From Xylanibacter ruminicola (lineage in GTDB: Bacteria; Bacteroidota; Bacteroidia; Bacteroidales; Bacteroidaceae): 64,000 nucleotides of DNA. Below, piece by piece: positions 36,391 to 46,400 of this stretch. Made by a program: the position numbers and the translations under genes. The stretch lies in assembly GCF_900142525.1 (NCBI RefSeq), contig NZ_FRBD01000008.1, positions 86,679-150,678 on the forward strand. Reading direction: 5' to 3'. Positions within the stretch are counted from its first letter, which is position 1. Each line of letters starts with the position of its first letter. Under the pieces are notes generated by a model. That model had not been told where the DNA came from. It worked only from the letters and a program-made list of their open reading frames with translations, and ran no database searches.

Positions 36391-36762
36391 ATGAAGAAAC
36401 TTACAAATAAAGAGCGTGAAGTGATGGAGCTGTTTTGGCACCACGGCCCAATGTTCGTTAGGGAGCTGTTGGAACATTACGATGAGCCCAAACCGCATTT
36501 CAATACCCTGTCTACTATTGTACGCAGACTGGAGTATCAGGGCTATGTAGGCCACAAACAGTATGGTTCTACTTATCAGTATCATGCACTGATAACTGAG
36601 GAGGATTATGCCAAGAAGAATATCTTCCGTCTGGTTGACAACTACATCGTTGATTCCTATAAAGGATTGGTGTCGACCTTCTTGAAGGAAGAGAAACTCT
36701 CTGTAGATGAACTCCGCGAACTGCTCACACAAGTTGAAGAATATAAAGATTCAAAGAAATGA
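36391..36762 (+). CDS. BlaI/MecI-family transcriptional repressor (second copy)
   Basis: This winged-helix repressor has 123 residues and closely resembles the protein at 3231 along its whole length (MKKLTNKEREVMELFWHHGP, ELLEHYDEPKPHFNTLSTIV, then DELRELL near the end). It is expected to act as a homodimer on its own promoter and to be inactivated by the M56 protein encoded next, whose ATG overlaps its stop by four bases. Its high similarity to the first copy raises the chance of cross-talk between the two systems. Confidence 0.9.
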   Translation: MKKLTNKEREVMELFWHHGPMFVRELLEHYDEPKPHFNTLSTIVRRLEYQGYVGHKQYGSTYQYHALITEEDYAKKNIFRLVDNYIVDSYKGLVSTFLKEEKLSVDELRELLTQVEEYKDSKK

Positions 36763-39323
36763 TGACTCTGTTTTTCACCTACGAACTGAAGGTTGCTATA
36801 CTGATAGCTGTGTTTTACATCTTCTGGCGATTGCTGGTTGCTAACGAGACTTGGCACCGACTTAACCGTATTGTTTTGCTTTCTACTGCTATCGCATCGT
36901 TTGTATTGCCGCTCTGCGTGATAACCATTCACCATACGGTAGAGGTAACGCCTGATGCGGTAGAGCCTGCATCTACAGTTGTTGCGGATTTAGAATCTGC
37001 TACCAGCGAGACCGATATTTCAAGTTCTCTCCAGCAAGCACCTGTGGCAGAAACCGCTTTAGTGCCAACAGAGACACAACAGTCTTTCAATTGGCAACTG
37101 CCGCTAACCGTCATATATATAATAGGTGTATTGGTGGTATTGTTGAGAGTTGCTATGTCGTTATGGCGACTTCACACGATGGCGGCCGAAAGCGAGATCC
37201 ATCTCTTGGACGATGGGCGCCAGATAGCTGTATGCGAGAAAATACAATCGCCCTTTAGTTGGTGGAAAACAGTATTCCTGAATCGTCAGGATTATGAGGA
37301 TGGCCCCACAGCCCTCCTGACTCATGAACTGGGGCACATCCGTCTGCATCACTCTGCCGATGTGCTCTTGGTAGAACTGCTTACTGCCCTGCAATGGTTC
37401 AACCCCACTATGTGGATGCTTCGTGCCGACTTGCGCACCATCCACGAATATGAGGCCGACCAGCAGGTCATCTCTCACGGATTCAACGACGTTCAGTATC
37501 TACAGTTATTAATCCGTAAGGCCGCTGTACAGAGCGGGTACTCTCTGGCAAACGGTTTCTTTAACAGTACCCTCAAAAAAAGAATTAAAATGATGATGAA
37601 ACCAAAATCAACCCGCCACCAGTGGCTTCGTTTTGCCTATCTGCTGCCCATCATAGCTGTATCGCTTGCCTTGTCGGCCAAAGTCCAGTTGGATGTAGTG
37701 GATCGTGGTTCAAATATCGTTTTCAGCGAACCTCAGGAGCCAATAACCAACGAGAACCGGCTCTTTCTGATTGTCGATGTTGATGAAGCAAGAAAGATTG
37801 TTCCACAAAAAGGAAAGACAAGGAGTGTGTGGGGATACGTTGACGATAATGGTCACTGGGATAAAAAATCTGCAGAAGCAGCCAATCATGGTAAGCATCT
37901 TGTTGTTCATATGCCCAAAGGCTCTGTGTTAGTAAACGACAAAGAGACGAAGAAAATTGAGGCTGACGTCAATTACTCATTCGCCCAAGCCACAACGGAA
38001 TGGCAACTAAATGGTGTGCCATTCGATGAGAACAATGTTCCCGTTCTGAACTGCAAGGATCTCAAAAGGATAGAGCAACATTGGAATGGCAAGAAGAATG
38101 TTGTTAATTTCATCACGAGTGCAGAATCTGCCATTATTCTCATTGAGAAGGATGGTAGAGAGTGCATAGGTGTGAAAGCTCCAGTTGGGGCTTTCTACAC
38201 CTGGCTTGTTAATGGGCATCTGGCCGAAAGAGGTGCTATAAATAAAGATAAATGGTGGAATGTAAGAGGATATTACCCTTTGTATGACCATTTAATAACT
38301 CTTGATGGAAAAGAGATTAATAAAGGCTATCTGCCATATGTGCCACTAAACTATATTAAAGAGGTAAAACTGATACAAGGTGAGACACCACGACGTATTG
38401 AACTCTATACCCACTATGTTACCGAATTTAATAGAGATGTTGATTTTGACTATCCTGCAGAGTACAAAGAAAAGCAGAAAGCATGGATATTCTTTAAAGC
38501 CGAAGAAATGGCCACAGGTCGACAACTGAAGGATGCTGAGATAACAGTAGTAGAGACTGGCCAGAAAGCCAAAACCAATGCCGAAGGCTGGTGCGAGCTA
38601 AAGGTTCCCCTAGGAACAACCGTACGTGCGTCGTATCCAGGATTAGAAGCCGAGACATACAAAGTAAATCATTTTAATGGCAACGACATACAAGGATGGA
38701 CTTTCTGTATGAGCAAACCCGGAGAGCGTATCTATGGTAATGTACAGCAAGAGGCCGAGTTCGCTGGTGATAAAGATAAGTGGTTTGCTATAAACACACA
38801 ATTGCCAAAAGCTACTGATGGCAAGGGAATATCTCGCAGGGTTACTGTAAATTTCGTTGTCAACGAAGATGGCTCCATCAGTGGTGTCAGAATCAGAAAT
38901 GGAATTAACAAAACGCTTAACGAAGAGGCTCTCCGATTGGTTCGAAGTATGCCACGATGGAAACCAGCCATCAAAGATGGTAAGCCCGTAAAAAGCCTAG
39001 TTCTTTCAAGTGTTTCTTTTGAGAACATACAGGACAATGTCCTTATCGGTGCATACGTTCGAGATGAAAAAACGAAGAAATACCTGAATGATGCCACAGT
39101 AGAGCTGATGAATATGAACAAAGTTGTACTATCAAAACCGAGGATTCAAGAAGTAGTAAGAGGTTCAGAGATGTATCGCTACGTTTGGGCTGTACCTCGC
39201 CAGGACAAATACATCATAAAGGTTACGAAGCCAAAATTCCAAACGGAGTATAGAACAATCACAATAAAAACCAGCGAAACGCAGAAAATCGTCGATGATA
39301 TAATCCTCAAATCAAAATCGTAA
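36759..39323 (+). CDS. M56 (BlaR1-like) membrane metallopeptidase with long extracytoplasmic C-terminus
   Basis: The protein has 854 residues. The first 310 match the other M56 protein: membrane segments at about 10-25, 36-56, 112-135 and 290-305, zinc motif HELGH at 189-193 and HEYEAD further on. The periplasmic part differs: an unassigned region (about 330-570), a carboxypeptidase-regulatory-like beta domain (about 585-640), a TonB C-terminal-like segment (about 690-750, RVTVNFVVNEDGSISGVRI, MPRWKPAIKDGKPV) and a final beta domain (about 765-850). The shared front and different C-termini suggest that the two copies sense different signals with one output mechanism. That is inference. Confidence 0.83.
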   Translation: MMTLFFTYELKVAILIAVFYIFWRLLVANETWHRLNRIVLLSTAIASFVLPLCVITIHHTVEVTPDAVEPASTVVADLESATSETDISSSLQQAPVAETALVPTETQQSFNWQLPLTVIYIIGVLVVLLRVAMSLWRLHTMAAESEIHLLDDGRQIAVCEKIQSPFSWWKTVFLNRQDYEDGPTALLTHELGHIRLHHSADVLLVELLTALQWFNPTMWMLRADLRTIHEYEADQQVISHGFNDVQYLQLLIRKAAVQSGYSLANGFFNSTLKKRIKMMMKPKSTRHQWLRFAYLLPIIAVSLALSAKVQLDVVDRGSNIVFSEPQEPITNENRLFLIVDVDEARKIVPQKGKTRSVWGYVDDNGHWDKKSAEAANHGKHLVVHMPKGSVLVNDKETKKIEADVNYSFAQATTEWQLNGVPFDENNVPVLNCKDLKRIEQHWNGKKNVVNFITSAESAIILIEKDGRECIGVKAPVGAFYTWLVNGHLAERGAINKDKWWNVRGYYPLYDHLITLDGKEINKGYLPYVPLNYIKEVKLIQGETPRRIELYTHYVTEFNRDVDFDYPAEYKEKQKAWIFFKAEEMATGRQLKDAEITVVETGQKAKTNAEGWCELKVPLGTTVRASYPGLEAETYKVNHFNGNDIQGWTFCMSKPGERIYGNVQQEAEFAGDKDKWFAINTQLPKATDGKGISRRVTVNFVVNEDGSISGVRIRNGINKTLNEEALRLVRSMPRWKPAIKDGKPVKSLVLSSVSFENIQDNVLIGAYVRDEKTKKYLNDATVELMNMNKVVLSKPRIQEVVRGSEMYRYVWAVPRQDKYIIKVTKPKFQTEYRTITIKTSETQKIVDDIILKSKS

Positions 39324-39353
39324 TCTCTTGTTTTGATAATTATTACTGGAAAT

Positions 39354-39383
39354 GGTCACGGTCACAGTTGTGACCGTGTGACC
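39354..39383 (+). repeat. GGTCAC-rich hairpin downstream of the second M56 gene
   Basis: GGTCACGGTCACA (39354-39366) and TGTGACCGTGTGACC (39369-39383) form a 13-bp stem with a two-base bulge and a 2-nt spacer. It lies 30 bp after the M56 stop. No T-run follows, so it may end or protect the transcript only weakly. Confidence 0.6.
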
Positions 39384-39475
39384 AATACTAATGCTTTTAG
39401 GGTACGATAGCTATAGTTAGCAGGGGCAATAATTAAGGATAGCAGGTACAGAAGCGTTACTTTTCCATCGTTTGC

Positions 39476-39563
39476 CTATACTGAAACGATCGTTCGCCTA
39501 TACGCAAATGATTGTGTGGCTATACGCAAATGATTGTGCGGCTATACTCAATCTGAAACGTAC
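39476..39563. repeat. 22-bp tandem repeat, about four copies
   Basis: Units start at 39476, 39498, 39520 and 39542, each with CTATAC. The second and third are nearly identical (CTATACGCAAATGATTGTG, then TGG or CGG). The first and last share CTGAAACG-type sequence. The period is 22 bp, the same length as the unrelated array at 8191-8270. Confidence 0.75.
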
Positions 39564-39695
39564 TCTAGCACAAGCCCCATCATTGAGTCTCTGTATAGAT
39601 TTCTGGTTTGTTAATGATAAATCTTTTGTCTTTTATTCTTTTTTTATGCTTACCTGTTTTTTTGTCTAGAAGACAGTCGTTTCTTGTTTTTTTAT

Positions 39696-39703
39696 TATCT
39701 TTG
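39696..39703 (+). promoter_or_regulatory. -7 element of the ECF sigma operon
   Basis: TATCTTTG at 39696-39703 is a perfect -7 box. The predicted start falls at about 39708, on the ATG of a 12-codon ORF. The -33 region is poor, so the promoter may be weak or controlled. Confidence 0.6.
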
Positions 39704-39707
39704 CGGC

Positions 39708-39746
39708 ATGAAAAAGATCAAAAAAATGCATCAAGGGGGTAATTAA
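39708..39746 (+). CDS. 12-codon ORF at the 5' end of the sigma-factor transcript
   Basis: ATG at 39708 opens MKKIKKMHQGGN followed by TAA. It begins about five bases after the -7 box, so it would be leaderless, and ends 44 bp before the sigma-factor ATG. A basic upstream peptide could couple or tune translation of the operon. With only 12 codons, chance is a real alternative. Confidence 0.3.
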   Translation: MKKIKKMHQGGN

Positions 39747-39790
39747 ATCTCCTGCTCATCTGTATTATAGATAAAAAGCGAAACGTAAAG

Positions 39791-40282
39791 ATGCAAGACA
39801 GAGAAGAACAATTCAAGGAACTCTTCCTTTCAGAATACAACAGAATGTACAAGGCTGCCTACATTCTGCTGGGCGATGAAGACGAGGCAAAAGACGCTGT
39901 ACAAGATGTCTTTGCCCAACTGTGGAACGGTACCACTCCACTGCGTGAAGAGAGCCAGAAAGCGTTTCTGCTCACTTGCGTTCGTAATCGCTGCCTTAAC
40001 ATCATTGCACAACACAGAAGTGGAGAGCAGTCTGTGGACACTTTACAGCTGGTTGATACCGCAACCAATGTGAGTGACGATGAACTGATAACCGCCATCA
40101 ACCGCTATGTCGACGAGAAACTGACACCTCAAACGGGGCGCATCATCCGTATGCATTTCAACGAGGAACAGTCGTACAAGGAGATATCCAGCGAGCTTGG
40201 CATCAGTCTGTCGGCAGTTAACAAGCATATTGTGCAAGGGTTGAGGAAACTACGTTCAACTTTTAAAACCAGAGAAGTATGA
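39791..40282 (+). CDS. ECF-family RNA polymerase sigma factor
   Basis: The protein has 163 residues, containing only regions 2 and 4. Region 2 is NRMYKAAYILLGDEDEAKDAVQDVFAQLW (about 17-46). Region 4 is IIRMHFNEEQSYKEISSELGISLSAVNKHIVQGLRKLR (about 117-154). The gene overlaps the anti-sigma gene by four bases and heads a sigma / anti-sigma / TonB-receptor operon, the layout of Bacteroidetes and FecI-type systems that read an outer-membrane ligand. Confidence 0.92.
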   Translation: MQDREEQFKELFLSEYNRMYKAAYILLGDEDEAKDAVQDVFAQLWNGTTPLREESQKAFLLTCVRNRCLNIIAQHRSGEQSVDTLQLVDTATNVSDDELITAINRYVDEKLTPQTGRIIRMHFNEEQSYKEISSELGISLSAVNKHIVQGLRKLRSTFKTREV

Positions 40283-40860
40283 CTAGAGAAGAAAAACTGA
40301 AGATGCTGTTGCATCCAGAGCAATACACAGATGAGCAGATGGATGAGATGCTGAACGATACCAACATCAACATCCCTGATGCTGATGAGGCTTGGGAGTG
40401 CTTTAGAGGTGAGAAGCTGGAGGGGAGAGGTGAGACCGCCTTCAAGAAGTTCTCGCTGATGAAGATAGCCGCCATGTTTATTGGTGTGCTGATGTTATCG
40501 GGCATTACCTATGCAGCCATCCACATGGTGCAAAGTCTCGGTGCGGGGGATAACACCCCATCGATGACTGAGGCACGAATGAGCGATTCACGCCAGCAAT
40601 CAGGCGATACCGATAAGTTGGCTGCAGATTCTATACCCGCAAAACCCGTAATTTTCGAGGATGCAGAACTTAGTGCCATCTTGAGCGAGGTTGCTGCTTT
40701 CTATCAGGTTCAGCCCGTATTTAAGAGTGAAGCTAGTAAGCATGTCCGCCTATACTTTACATGGGACAAGAAGCAGACCATAGACGAGATGATTGATACG
40801 TTTAATAAGTTTGAACGTATCCATATTACCCGCGAGAACCAGAAACTGATTGTAGAATAA
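40279..40860 (+). CDS. Anti-sigma factor, shortened FecR-like
   Basis: The protein has 193 residues: a cytosolic N-terminus (1-60) with an unusual acidic, FecR-unlike sequence, one membrane helix (about 62-80, MKIAAMFIGVLMLSGITYAA), and a periplasmic part whose end (about 120-193, IFEDAELSAILSEVAAFYQV, RLYFTWDKKQTIDEMIDTFN) matches the C-terminal domain of Bacteroidetes FecR proteins (DUF4974). The central FecR beta domain present in typical proteins of over 300 residues is missing. It probably holds the sigma factor at the membrane until signalled by the receptor encoded next. Confidence 0.8.
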   Translation: MTREEKLKMLLHPEQYTDEQMDEMLNDTNINIPDADEAWECFRGEKLEGRGETAFKKFSLMKIAAMFIGVLMLSGITYAAIHMVQSLGAGDNTPSMTEARMSDSRQQSGDTDKLAADSIPAKPVIFEDAELSAILSEVAAFYQVQPVFKSEASKHVRLYFTWDKKQTIDEMIDTFNKFERIHITRENQKLIVE

Positions 40861-40876
40861 CTTAAGCCAACCCAAA

Positions 40877-43423
40877 ATGAAAAAATATATATTCACAGCA
40901 TTGCTCTGTGTACTTACGCTATGTGCCCAAGCACAGAGAATCAGCCGCAACTATCAGAACGAGTCGCTATCGAAAGTGCTCGAAGACCTGAATGCCGCTA
41001 CTAGCGACAAAACCATCTACTTTATCTACGACGAACTGGAAGACTTTACTGTTACCAGTCACTTCAGTGATCTGCCTATCAAGGAAGCTATCCGCGAGGT
41101 GATAGGATTCTATCCCATGAAGGTTACCTTCGACGATGACAAGATCTTCGTAGAGTGCACCCAGAAGGAGGATGCCAAGGTTATTGGCCATATTGTGGAT
41201 GAGAACGGACAGCCGATAGAATTTGCCAATATCGCACTGAATAACAGCGTGGGGTATATCAATGGCGGTGTGAGCAATGAGAACGGCGATTTCGTCATTC
41301 CCTGCAAAGACCAGCGCATCACTCTGAAGGTTACGTACGTTGGCTACAAAACCGTAACCCGCAATGTCAATGTGGGCAACATAGGCACCATCACTCTGCA
41401 GCCAGAAACCTATATGGTGAAAGGCGTTGAGATTAAGGGCGAGATACCACAGTACAAAATGGCATCTGGAGGAATGACAGTAGATGTGCAGCACTCGCTG
41501 CTTCATGATATTGGAAATGCCAATGATCTATTGTCTATGATTCCACTGGTGCAGCAAGGCAAAGACGGAAAGTTCGAAGTGCTGGCCAAAGGCGAACCTG
41601 AGATATACATCAATAATAAAAAGGTGCAGGATATGGGTGAGCTGAAGCAGTTGAAGTCTGCCGACATCAAGAGTGTTGACGTGATAACATCGCCTGGAGC
41701 CAGATATAATGCCGAGGTAAACGCTGTTATCCGCATCAAAACCTTGAAGCCTCAGGGCGAAGGATTCAGCTTGATGGCTACCAGCCAGACGTGGCGAAAC
41801 AACAAGTGGAACAACTACGACGACCTGACAGTGAAATATCGTACAGGTGGGCTCGAGGCTTTTGCTAATGTGGCGTACGATTGGGGGCACTATAGCAACG
41901 ACCAGAGTATCGACCAGGAGTTGCACATCAAGAAAGACAAGTATAATGCCCATGCCGAAGCTCCAGTAAGAAGTCGCTGGTCAGAGATTTACTATAAAGC
42001 CGGATTGAGCTACGATTTCAATGTAGATAACTCTATCGGTATTAGCTTCTCGTCTCAGAAACGTCTGTTCCAGCACTTTAACTGTGATATGACGCAGCAT
42101 TATCTGAAAAATGGAGAATTTTACGGCGACATCCTTCTGAAAACAACAGCTTCAGAACAAGACAAACCTGTTTGGGAACTGAATGCCTATTATATTGGAA
42201 AGATCGGGAAATTAGGTATCGACCTCAATGCTACCATCTTGCGAAGAGACAGTGAAGACCATCTGGACCAACAGGAGTTCAGCGAGGAACTTGATGACCG
42301 TGCAATCACCACCCTTAGCTGGGATAATAATAAGATGATAGCGGGTAAATTGGTATTGTCATATCCTATTTGGAAAGGTGAACTCAGTATCGGATCAGAA
42401 GCAACATTTACATTGACTCATGGCCACAACCGTACCGAAGAGAATATCATACCAGAATCTGATACAGATACCGACGAGCAGAACATTGCCGGCTTTGCCG
42501 AATACGATCTGCTATTGGGTGATTGGCATTTTGGTGCAGGCCTGCGCTATGAGCATGTTCAGAACGATGTACATCAGTTTGGACTGTACCAGCCAGAACT
42601 GTCTCGCAATTATAACGACTGGTTCCCCAACCTGTCAGCAGCTTGGCAGAAGGGTAAGTGGAGCGCCCAGCTCAGCTACAGCAAGCGCATTACGCGCCCT
42701 CCATATCGTATGTTGAGTTCTGCTATCGTGTACGACAGTCGTATGTTCTATGAGGGAGGAAATCCGCTTTTGCGTCCATCTGTACGTCAGAGCATCGATT
42801 TGAACCTGACTTATTCGTGGCTCACCTTCGTTACAGGTTTTACCCGCGAGAAGGATATCTTCACTCACATCTGTAGAGTGTATGATGAAGAGAACGAGAT
42901 TGGTATTTTCCAACAGATGAACTTCGACCATCAGGACAGGGTCTATGCCACCCTTGTAGCTTCCCCAAAACTGGGCTTCTGGCAACCTAGCTTTACTCTG
43001 CATTATTATCAGCAGATATTCGATGCTGAAGCCTATGGTGCTCCCATGAAGATGAATAAGCCCGAATTCAGCTTCGACCTGAAGAGTTGGTTCGTTATCA
43101 ATCCCACCACTAAGGCGCTGTTACAGGCCAGCTATTCTGGCAGTAATCACTGGGCATTTATGTATCGCAACAGCAACTTTATAATGAATGCACGTATACA
43201 GAAGGCATTCTTGAAGGGCAGCTTGGTTGCTACGCTCTATGCCAACGACATCTTCCGCACCTGCAGAAACAAGTTGACCACCTACTATGCGATAGGTTCA
43301 ACCGCACAGAACGACTACAGTTATACGCAGCAAGTTGGTCTCACGCTGAGCTACAGCTTTAATGCCACTCGCTCTAAGTATCGTGGTACTGGTGCTGGTA
43401 ACGACGAGAGGAACCGTTTCTAA
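40877..43423 (+). CDS. TonB-dependent outer-membrane receptor with STN signalling domain
   Basis: The protein has 848 residues. After a signal peptide (MKKYIFTALLCVLTLCAQA) comes an STN domain (about 23-95, NYQNESLSKVLEDLNAATSD) that contacts an anti-sigma factor, then a carboxypeptidase-regulatory-like domain (about 98-175), a plug (about 205-290, EPEIYINNKKVQD, KSVDVITSPGARYNAEVNAV) and an outer-membrane barrel. It lies 16 bp after the anti-sigma gene, so the three probably form one signalling unit. No SusD follows. The ligand is unknown. The end is 8 bp from the convergent regulator gene, with no terminator visible. Confidence 0.88.
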   Translation: MKKYIFTALLCVLTLCAQAQRISRNYQNESLSKVLEDLNAATSDKTIYFIYDELEDFTVTSHFSDLPIKEAIREVIGFYPMKVTFDDDKIFVECTQKEDAKVIGHIVDENGQPIEFANIALNNSVGYINGGVSNENGDFVIPCKDQRITLKVTYVGYKTVTRNVNVGNIGTITLQPETYMVKGVEIKGEIPQYKMASGGMTVDVQHSLLHDIGNANDLLSMIPLVQQGKDGKFEVLAKGEPEIYINNKKVQDMGELKQLKSADIKSVDVITSPGARYNAEVNAVIRIKTLKPQGEGFSLMATSQTWRNNKWNNYDDLTVKYRTGGLEAFANVAYDWGHYSNDQSIDQELHIKKDKYNAHAEAPVRSRWSEIYYKAGLSYDFNVDNSIGISFSSQKRLFQHFNCDMTQHYLKNGEFYGDILLKTTASEQDKPVWELNAYYIGKIGKLGIDLNATILRRDSEDHLDQQEFSEELDDRAITTLSWDNNKMIAGKLVLSYPIWKGELSIGSEATFTLTHGHNRTEENIIPESDTDTDEQNIAGFAEYDLLLGDWHFGAGLRYEHVQNDVHQFGLYQPELSRNYNDWFPNLSAAWQKGKWSAQLSYSKRITRPPYRMLSSAIVYDSRMFYEGGNPLLRPSVRQSIDLNLTYSWLTFVTGFTREKDIFTHICRVYDEENEIGIFQQMNFDHQDRVYATLVASPKLGFWQPSFTLHYYQQIFDAEAYGAPMKMNKPEFSFDLKSWFVINPTTKALLQASYSGSNHWAFMYRNSNFIMNARIQKAFLKGSLVATLYANDIFRTCRNKLTTYYAIGSTAQNDYSYTQQVGLTLSYSFNATRSKYRGTGAGNDERNRF

Positions 43424-43431
43424 ATGGATTA

Positions 43432-46400
43432 CTATTTATGATAATCTGAGGGGGCGACGCCAACCATCTTTTTGAATACCTTTGAGAAGTAGTTGGGATC
43501 GGCAAAGCCACAGCTGTAGGCAGTTTCCGATACGTTGTGCCCTTGGATTATCATCTCGCAGGCCTTCTGTATGCGCTTGTGGCGGATGTAGTCGCCAGCC
43601 GAGGTGTTCATCAAGTTCTTCATCTTGGTGTGCAGCAGACTGCGACTCATGCCTAATTCTTGGGTAATGTCGGTAACTGAGAAGTTGGCATTACCGATGT
43701 TGTTATCTACGAGCTCCATCAGTCGCTGTATGAAATCGCGGTCCAGCTGGGTGAGGCTATCGTTTGATTCCAATGATTCCTCGCCACCATCGAAGATAGA
43801 CTTCTGGCGGTTCTGTATCAGTCGCAGCAAATTGCTGATCTGCAGGGTGAGCGCCTCGGGGTCGAAAGGCTTCAGTACGTAGGCATCGGCACCGTTGCGA
43901 TAGCCGTCCTTTACATCCTCTGGGTCGCCCTTGGCTGTAAGCAGTATCACGGGTATATGACTGGTGCTCATGTTACCCTTGATCATATTGCACAGTTCGG
44001 CTCCAGTCATCACAGGCATCATCACGTCGGATACTACAAGGTCGATATCCTGTCGGCTGATAGCTACGTCCCATGCCTGCTGTCCGTCAGGAGCGGTAAT
44101 CACGTTATAATCGCTGCTGAACAGCTGTTCCAGGAATCGCAACATGTCCTCATTGTCCTCAACCACCAGCAGTGTGCGTTTATGTGCCTCAGGTTGTGAT
44201 GGACGGGCTGAGGCTGAAGCTGCGTTGACAGCCAGGGTGAGCTGCGTGTTATCTGTCTTGCTGAGATAGCCGTTAACCGATGTGAGTTCGCTGTCGGTAG
44301 AAATCTTGTTCTTATCAGAGAAAGCATCGCCCGAGATGTTTATCAATACAGTAAACGTGCTGCCCTTGCCCAACTCGCTCTCGACAGAGACTGAGCCTTT
44401 ATGAATCTCAACCAATCGGTGAACCAGCGCCAGACCGATGCCCCAACCGCTGCTGTTGGCACTATAACCGCGCTTGGTCTGGTAGTAACGCTCAAAGATA
44501 TTCTGCTGCTCCTCCTTGCTGATGCCGATACCGGTATCTGATACCTGCATCTTGAGATACAGGTCGTGCGATTCGGGTAGCTGGGTTATTTCGGCATTGA
44601 TGGTGATGGTACCTCCGCTACCAGTAAACTTGATGGCGTTTGATACCAGATTGTTGAGAATGTGCTCGATGTAGGATGGTGAGAACCAGCCATCTTCGCC
44701 ATTATCGATGCTGTTAATAATGAGATGAAGGCCCTTGGGGGTTACAGCATCGTTGAAGCTATCGGCAACCATGCCAATAAACTCTACGGGATTGCCCTGC
44801 TGCACATAGAACGGGAAGTTGTCGGACTCAATCTTGTTGAACGTCACCAGTTCGTTGATAAGATGTTCCATCTTCGAACAGTTGCGGATGGCCATATTCA
44901 GCGATTCGCCCACTTCTTTATCTACCTTGCTGGCACCGATGCTTTTGAGTGGCGCCATGATGAGTGATAGAGGCGTTTTGAGCTCATGCGACACCATGGT
45001 GAAGAAGTTCGATTTCATGCGGTCAATCTCTTCCACTTTTTCTTTCTCCATGTTGGCAAAGCGTATCTTTTCCTGCTCCTTCATGCGGATGTTGTAAAGT
45101 GAGAGGCCGCCAACTACCAACCCGATAAAGCACAACAGATAAATAATGTACGCGATAGTAGAGAGGTAGAATGGGGCTTTGATGATGATGGTCAGAGTCC
45201 GTTCAGGACATTTGTCCCAATCGCCATCGCTGGTATTCGCCCTGACGTGTAGCTGATAGGTACCAGGACTGAGCAGATAACCGTAGAATCTGCGTTCTGT
45301 ACCTACATCGCGCCAATCACTGTCGATACCGTCAACCTTTATCTGGTATTGTATGCCCTGCACGTTCTCGGGCATCACCACACCATATTCTATATGGAAT
45401 GAGTGCGACTCCTCGTAGCTCAGGGTGATACTGTCGGTATAGTCAATCTGCGAAACCACCTGATCGTTCACAAACAGTTTTTTGAAGTGAACAGCCATAT
45501 GCTTGGTCTCAGCATGCATCTTCGAGGGTTGGAATGATATGAGACCATCGAAAGTACCCATGAGTACACGCCCGTCGGAGGCCAGATAGGTTGAGGTGAA
45601 GTTAAACTGATTGACAGGTAGTTCTGAACCAGCAGAGTATCTGCGGGTATGACCATCGCTCAGTCGATGACAGAAAAGTCCCTGATCAGTACCTATCCAC
45701 AGGCTTCCTGCTTGATCTTCGACAATACTGCATACCGTGCATTGGCGTGGTATCCAGGTGCCTGCCTGATGTGCTTTGCCATTCTTGCTGTCAAGCCAGA
45801 AGAGTCCGTTATTGTTAGTGCCAATCCACAAGCGGCCTTTTGAATCTTCGAATGCGCTGATGATATAGTTGTCGGTCAGTCCGCAGCCATTGTCTTTGCT
45901 GTAGCTGGTTATCTTGTTGTTGCTGATGCAGTACAGGCCACAGGCTACCGTACTGGCCCACAGCTGGTTGTGGTGGTCAACGAAGAGCGAGTAAATAAAA
46001 GTCTGGTCCAGTAGGTCATGTCCTAATGAACAGAAAGTGTCAGTCTTGTCGTCGTAATAACGCAGACCTTCCATCGTGGCCACCCAGAGACGTCGGTTCT
46101 TATCGCGAGTCAGGTAAAAAATACCTTCGGATGTTAAGCCCTTGGTGCGATAGTACTGACTGGTTTTGTGCGTCTGCAGGTTGTAACGGAATAGTCCCTT
46201 GAATCTGGTTCCAATCCATATATCGGATGTCTGACTGTCGTAATAGATGCTGTGAATATTCGAGTCGAGACCAGGAATAGCCGTAAATGGCGTGAACTGG
46301 CTTGTAACAGAGTTGTAGATATGCACGCCCTGGTCTTCGGTAGCTATCCAGAAGATGCCGGGCGAAGTCTCGGTTATCATTCGTGGGATGCGTGCGTTCA

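Larger units (their letters stand above)
39324..39695. other. Gene-free stretch with hairpin and tandem repeat
   Basis: No coding gene is supported. It contains a hairpin (39354-39383), a 22-bp tandem repeat (39476-39563) and AT-rich sequence up to the sigma-factor promoter. Confidence 0.6.

Noticed and set aside
39472..39669. 65-codon frame running through the 22-bp tandem repeat
   Set aside because: The repeat period is not a multiple of three, the product is repetitive without domain signs, and no start signal is visible.
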